Shown: positions 5,077 to 6,169 of the stretch, piece after piece
How positions within the stretch are numbered: position 1 is the stretch's first letter
How the letters are laid out: each line of letters starts with the position of its first letter
Assembly (NCBI GenBank): GCA_015655165.1
Contig: JAATFN010000445.1
Coordinates: 1-6,169 of the forward strand
Length of the DNA stretch: 6,169 bases
Direction: 5' to 3'
Origin: Betaproteobacteria bacterium
GTDB taxonomy: Bacteria > Pseudomonadota > Gammaproteobacteria > Burkholderiales > Burkholderiaceae_D
Translations under genes and position numbers: made by a program
The notes under the pieces: model-generated
What the model was told of the DNA's origin: nothing
Database searches by the model: none
The model's input: the letters and a program-made list of their open reading frames with translations, nothing else

Positions 5077-6169
5077 TCAAGGATACAAACCACGCATTTC
5101 GCGCGCTTGCAAGACACGTGTACAAGCGACGATAAATGCAGCTGTACGCAAAGATACTTTCTTCTCGTCAGCCAACTGCCAAACAGCCGAGAAAGCATCC
5201 TGCATGATTTTTGTCAGGCGTAGATTGATCTCTTCTTCCGTCCAGAAAAAGCTCGAGAAATCCTGTACCCATTCAAAATAACTGACCGTCACACCACCTG
5301 CATTGGCAATCACATCGGGCACAATCAATACACCTTTATCCTGCAAAATATCATCTGCTGCCGGCGTCGTCGGACCGTTAGCACCTTCAAGAATGATTTT
5401 TGCTTTGATTAATTGTGCATTTTTTTCATTAATCTGCTGTTCCAATGCTGCAGGCACCAAAATATCGCAATCGACTGCCCAGAATTGTGCGCCATCTTTG
5501 ACCTCATCACCACCAGAAAACCCTTGAACGGTGCCATTTTTTGCAACATAAGCCTGTAAAGCGACAACATCGAGCCCCGTGTCGCGTACGACCGTTGTTT
5601 TATGATCCTGGACTGCCACCACTTTTGCACCGGCCTCGGCAAACAGGCGGGCCGCCGTACCACCCACATTACCAAAACCCTGTACAGCAACACGCGCGTT
5701 GTGAATGTCGATTTTTTTATGGGCAGCCGCAGCACAGCCAACGACGAATACCCCGCGACCGGTGGCTTCCTGACGGCCCAAACTCCCACCCAATGAAATC
5801 GGTTTGCCTGTCACAACACCTGACGTGGTACTGCCTTCATTCATGGAGTACGTATCCATCATCCATGCCATAATCTGGGCATCGGTGTTCACATCTGGTG
5901 CAGGAATATCTTTAGTAGGGCCAATAATAATACCAATCTCGCTCGTGTAACGGCGCGTCACGCGCTGCAATTCACCACGGGAAAGCGTTCTAGGATCGAC
6001 ACGAATACCGCCTTTGGCACCGCCAAACGGCACATTGACTGCCGCATTTTTCACGGTCATCCAGGCAGACAAGGCCATCACTTCGGATAATGTCACATCC
6101 TGATGGAAACGCACCCCGCCTTTTCCAGGTCCACGGGATGTATTGTGCTGCACACGATAACCTTCGAAG
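5077..6169 (-). CDS. gdhA: Glutamate dehydrogenase, hexameric type, C-terminal five sixths (5' end outside window)
   Basis: The frame is open to the right edge and begins inside the protein at [18 protein letters not shown], so the start codon and roughly 60 residues are missing. The enzyme interconverts glutamate with 2-oxoglutarate and ammonia in the cytoplasm. Visible landmarks, numbered from the Val encoded at 6153 as residue 1: substrate-binding [10 protein letters not shown] (8-17), catalytic Lys47 in VPFGGAKGG (41-49), catalytic Asp87 in [10 protein letters not shown] (82-91), the Rossmann dinucleotide loop GFGNVG (159-164), and the acidic residue of AVQDH (180-184) ending the second strand. 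That acidic residue favours NAD over NADP but is not decisive. The C-terminal [12 protein letters not shown] (284-295) and the final RGLYP are typical. The GTG at 6153 is an internal codon, not the start. Confidence 0.95.
   Translation of the reverse strand, partial: FEGYRVQHNTSRGPGKGGVRFHQDVTLSEVMALSAWMTVKNAAVNVPFGGAKGGIRVDPRTLSRGELQRVTRRYTSEIGIIIGPTKDIPAPDVNTDAQIMAWMMDTYSMNEGSTTSGVVTGKPISLGGSLGRQEATGRGVFVVGCAAAAHKKIDIHNARVAVQGFGNVGGTAARLFAEAGAKVVAVQDHKTTVVRDTGLDVVALQAYVAKNGTVQGFSGGDEVKDGAQFWAVDCDILVPAALEQQINEKNAQLIKAKIILEGANGPTTPAADDILQDKGVLIVPDVIANAGGVTVSYFEWVQDFSSFFWTEEEINLRLTKIMQDAFSAVWQLADEKKVSLRTAAFIVACTRVLQAREMRGLYP

Noticed and set aside
4971..5198. 75-residue minus-strand ORF overlapping the gdhA 3' end
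   Set aside because: It is out of frame with clearly coding gdhA sequence and crosses the sigma-54 promoter; a shadow ORF.

Overview
The window looks like ordinary chromosome from a betaproteobacterium, probably Burkholderiales and possibly an Oxalobacteraceae relative with moderate GC. This rests on gene order (glutamate dehydrogenase, then a GltIJKL-type acidic amino acid importer, then pyrC, then a Coq7-type ubiquinone hydroxylase) and on protein character. No species can be named from sequence alone. All convincing genes lie on the minus strand, so transcription runs from high to low coordinates. I see no mobile element, CRISPR array, tRNA or rRNA, and no new multi-gene system. The interest is in the regulatory DNA between the genes.

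Reading in the direction of transcription: 6169-5077 is a glutamate dehydrogenase gene whose 5' end is outside the window. 5076-4746 is a 331-base non-coding stretch. It contains a consensus-quality sigma-54 promoter (5011-4996), a leader of about 240 nt with small inverted repeats, and just before gltI a short leader ORF whose Pro-Pro codons are exactly complementary to the gltI Shine-Dalgarno sequence. 4745-1413 is gltI-gltJ-gltK-gltL: periplasmic binding protein, two permeases and an ATPase. Two tandem hairpins separate gltI from gltJ, and a strong bidirectional terminator follows gltL. 1268-234 is pyrC, with its own probable sigma-70 promoter whose spacer carries a 14-bp perfect palindrome. 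195-1 is the first 65 codons of coq7, 38 bases after pyrC and probably co-transcribed with it.

The first five genes form a sensible nitrogen and carbon unit: GltIJKL imports glutamate and aspartate, and glutamate dehydrogenase interconverts glutamate with 2-oxoglutarate and ammonia. The sigma-54 promoter suggests that import responds to nitrogen or to acidic amino acids through an enhancer-binding activator. PyrC makes dihydroorotate for pyrimidine synthesis. Coq7 makes ubiquinone, the electron acceptor used by the next pyrimidine enzyme in proteobacteria that have the quinone-linked dihydroorotate dehydrogenase; any functional link between those two genes is inference.
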